Source: Hyphomonadaceae bacterium (GTDB taxonomy: Bacteria; Pseudomonadota; Alphaproteobacteria; Caulobacterales; Hyphomonadaceae). From it: DNA of 9,120 nt. The notes under the pieces were generated by a model. It ran no database searches. It was not told the DNA's origin and saw nothing but the letters and a program-made list of their open reading frames with translations. The stretch lies in assembly GCA_030696545.1 (NCBI GenBank), contig JAUYSA010000476.1:1-9120 (forward strand). Reading direction: 5' to 3'. Positions 7,288-9,120 of this stretch are shown in pieces. Positions within the stretch are counted from its first letter, which is position 1; every line of letters begins with the position of its first letter. Position numbers and translations under genes: made by a program.

Positions 7288-8595
7288 CAGGAAGTCCAGC
7301 GTCGTGGGGTCGCTGCCATTCCAGGCGTGCTGCACTTCCGCCGACAGGAACAACCCGCCCAGCGCCAGCACGCTCAGCCCTTCGCGTTGGGCGCGGTCCT
7401 TCGCAAGGCGTGCAGCTTCCGTCGTATCCGCAGCGATCGTCACGTCCTGCGATCGCTTGCGGAAAGTTTCCGCAAAAAGCGACACGTCGGCGCCAGACTT
7501 GTGGGCGCGGGTCAGAATGAAATGATCGAAGCGGGCAGCTACTGCATCGGCGATTCCGGCGACTTCTTTCGACGCAGACACGCCAAACACCACCAATGTC
7601 TTTTCGCGTGGAACGAACTCGAGAAATGTCCGCGTAACCGCTTCGAGCGCCTTCGGCGTGTGCCCAACGTCGATCCAGAGATCCGGCGCCGAGGCCACCT
7701 TCTCCAGCCTGCCGGGCCAGCGGGTGCGGCCGAGCGCGGCAAGCATCGCGATGTGCCGCTCCGCATTCTCTTCCGGCTTGAGCCCTAGCCACGCCTCCGC
7801 CACGCGAAGGCCGGTGACTGCATTGTCGACCTGGTGCTGACCCGCCAGCCGCAACCGCACCGGCTGATCCGCCGCTTCAGGAGCGGCTGTGAAGCCATAG
7901 GTGAAGCGGGCGCCTTTCGGCGTGTTCACGACAGGCCCCACCCGCCGGCTGGCCGTTGCTGGAAGCGTCGCCTTGCCGGAAAGGTTCGCATACGCCGCGA
8001 TGCGCATGGCGAGCCCTTCATTGATCGACGGCGACAGGATTATACATCCTCCCGGCGCCACAGCATCTGTCTTGTCGTAGGCGATCAGTTCCTCGGTCGC
8101 GCCGAGCAATTCCGTATGCTCAAGCTCGATCGACGTCAGAGCGGAAACGCTGGCGCGCGTGCAGCGCACGGGGTCGTAACGCCCGCCTATTCCTGCTTCC
8201 CAGACGATGGCGTCCGGCTTCTCCTGCTGGAACCACAGCATGGCCAGCATGAACAGGAACTCGAACGACCCGAGCTTGTCGCCTTCGGGCAGGGAGCGAT
8301 TGAAGGCCAGCACTGTTTCTGCGTGGCGATCGAACTCCGCCTGCGAGATGATGTCATCGCCGATCATGATGCGTTCGCGCACATCAAACAGGTGAGGCGA
8401 GGTGAAACAGCCCACGCGCAGACCCGCCGCCTCGATCGCCGATGTGATGAAGCGCGCGGTCGAGCCCTTGCCGTTCGTGCCGGTCACGGCAATCGAACGG
8501 CGGGCAAGCGCAGCCCGGTCAACCCGGTGGGCCTGAAGGAAGCGTTCGACGCGATGCAGGCCGATGCCATCGCCGAATTTGGGGAGGCCAAACAT
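7285..8595 (-). CDS. FolC-like Mur ligase family protein (dihydrofolate/folylpolyglutamate synthase-like)
   Basis: This ATP-dependent amide ligase has 436 residues, the usual FolC length (~420-440). Visible FolC features are the P-loop TGTNGKGST (38-46), FTSPHLFDVRERI (64-76), EAGIGGRYD (133-141), a metal-site His160 in EHTELLG, a candidate carbamylated Lys175 in AYDKTDAVAPGG, RWPGRLE (292-298), Asp309/His312 in DVGHTP, and the C-terminal GGLFLSAEV. Catalytic residues expected of the family are present, so it is probably active. Several motifs depart from canonical FolC: EVGLGGRLDATN reads EAGIGGRYDPVRC, the EKAGI-type carbamylated-lysine motif reads YDKTDAV, and DGAHNP reads DVGHTP. Canonical alphaproteobacterial folC often follows accD, which is not seen. 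Instead it is coupled to an ATP-grasp ligase gene by a TGATG overlap (8593-8597). It may be the housekeeping folate enzyme, but a paralogue acting with the ATP-grasp protein is a serious alternative. No gene symbol is given for that reason. Confidence 0.85.
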   Translation of the reverse strand: MFGLPKFGDGIGLHRVERFLQAHRVDRAALARRSIAVTGTNGKGSTARFITSAIEAAGLRVGCFTSPHLFDVRERIMIGDDIISQAEFDRHAETVLAFNRSLPEGDKLGSFEFLFMLAMLWFQQEKPDAIVWEAGIGGRYDPVRCTRASVSALTSIELEHTELLGATEELIAYDKTDAVAPGGCIILSPSINEGLAMRIAAYANLSGKATLPATASRRVGPVVNTPKGARFTYGFTAAPEAADQPVRLRLAGQHQVDNAVTGLRVAEAWLGLKPEENAERHIAMLAALGRTRWPGRLEKVASAPDLWIDVGHTPKALEAVTRTFLEFVPREKTLVVFGVSASKEVAGIADAVAARFDHFILTRAHKSGADVSLFAETFRKRSQDVTIAADTTEAARLAKDRAQREGLSVLALGGLFLSAEVQHAWNGSDPTTLDFL

Positions 8596-9120
8596 CAGCT
8601 AATCAGGCATTCATTCAACATGCTTGTCCAGATGGAACGGATCAGATCGCTCCGCCCCGCATTCTCCAGCGTTCGCAAGCCGGGATTTCCGTTCACTTCG
8701 ATCACGGTCAGGGCGGAAAGATCGCCAGCCGGCGAAAGGTCGAACATATCGACGGCGCCGATTCGCAGGCCCAACGCCTCCGTCGCGGCGATCGCCAGCC
8801 GCGCCAGCGCCGCCGGCAAGTCTTCTGATACGAGTTCAACGTCGCCTGCCGCGCTGAGATTGCGCCGCCCCTTCAGGATGACGCGTTCCCCGGGCTGCAG
8901 TACGCGCGCCGCATCCTCACCCAGCACGGACAAGGGCAGGGCGGAAACGCCATCAGCCGCGATCCTGAGGTTCAGCTCCTCGAGCAGATCACCCAGCGCC
9001 GATCGCCCATCGCCAACAAGCGCCGGCTCACTCTTGGTAGAGTGGAACACGGCCCGGCCATCCTGCACAAACACGCGATGCTCCGTCCCCGCCAGCAGCG
9101 GCTCGACCAGCACGGCCTCG
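8595..9120 (-). CDS. ATP-grasp amide ligase, C-terminal part (cyanophycin synthetase/RimK-like), cut by window edge
   Basis: Only the C-terminal ~175 residues are in the window. The reading frame stays open to the right edge, and the GTG at 9113 is internal, not a start. The sequence has the layout of an ATP-grasp catalytic lobe. VEPLLAGTEHRVFV resembles the strand and arginine of the cyanophycin synthetase/GshAB/RimK group. SEPALVGDGRSALGDLLEELN matches the PA-VVGDG-TI-EL segment of such enzymes. GERVILKGRRNLSAAGD and EALGLRIGAVDMFD follow. IEVNGNPGL carries Glu (8697-8699) and Asn (8691-8693) magnesium ligands. The family ligates an amine to an ATP-activated carboxylate. The stop codon overlaps the start of the FolC-like gene (TGATG), so the two are co-translated. 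Substrate cannot be told from this fragment. The N-terminal region, possibly with an extra domain, is outside the window. Confidence 0.85.
   Translation of the reverse strand, partial: EAVLVEPLLAGTEHRVFVQDGRAVFHSTKSEPALVGDGRSALGDLLEELNLRIAADGVSALPLSVLGEDAARVLQPGERVILKGRRNLSAAGDVELVSEDLPAALARLAIAATEALGLRIGAVDMFDLSPAGDLSALTVIEVNGNPGLRTLENAGRSDLIRSIWTSMLNECLIS

Noticed and set aside
6704..7792. Open frame of 362 codons on the - strand across the end of the patatin gene and the 3' part of the FolC-like gene
   Set aside because: It overlaps two genes with clear catalytic motifs and shows no domain of its own. It is a long shadow frame due to high GC.

Overview
The window is GC-rich, densely packed bacterial DNA. 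The protein repertoire (an Oar-like TonB-dependent receptor, an agmatine deiminase pathway, a MurI with alphaproteobacterial-style motifs) suggests a Gram-negative alphaproteobacterium, plausibly of the Hyphomonadaceae/Caulobacterales. That placement is a judgement from protein style, not a computed result. No tRNA, rRNA, CRISPR array, insertion sequence or phage gene is visible.

Layout. Bases 64-3264 (+) encode a large outer-membrane TonB-dependent receptor with a signal peptide and an N-terminal carboxypeptidase-regulatory-like domain. A short hairpin precedes it and a strong intrinsic terminator follows it (3290-3324). A 204-bp intergenic region leads into a four-gene co-directional cluster on the + strand: aguA (agmatine deiminase, 3469-4485), aguB (N-carbamoylputrescine amidase, 4506-5369), murI (glutamate racemase, 5379-6167) and a patatin-like phospholipase (6191-7282). 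The gaps are 20, 9 and 23 nt, consistent with one operon. AguA and AguB together convert agmatine to putrescine. MurI supplies D-glutamate for peptidoglycan. The patatin-like protein is a probable lipid hydrolase with no obvious metabolic link to the others. A perfect 8-bp inverted repeat lies immediately upstream of the aguA ribosome binding site and is a candidate control element.

On the - strand, converging on the patatin gene with only 2 nt between stop codons, are two translationally coupled genes: the C-terminal part of an ATP-grasp ligase (8595 to beyond the window edge) and a FolC-like Mur ligase (7285-8595). Their stop and start codons overlap as TGATG. The ATP-grasp fragment resembles the cyanophycin synthetase/RimK type. 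Cyanophycin synthetase fuses an ATP-grasp domain to a Mur-ligase-like domain, so this pair looks like a two-gene version of a similar architecture, but with a FolC-type rather than CphA-type Mur ligase that diverges at several signature motifs. This is the best candidate in the window for an undescribed amide-ligase system. A housekeeping folate role for the FolC-like protein remains the main alternative.
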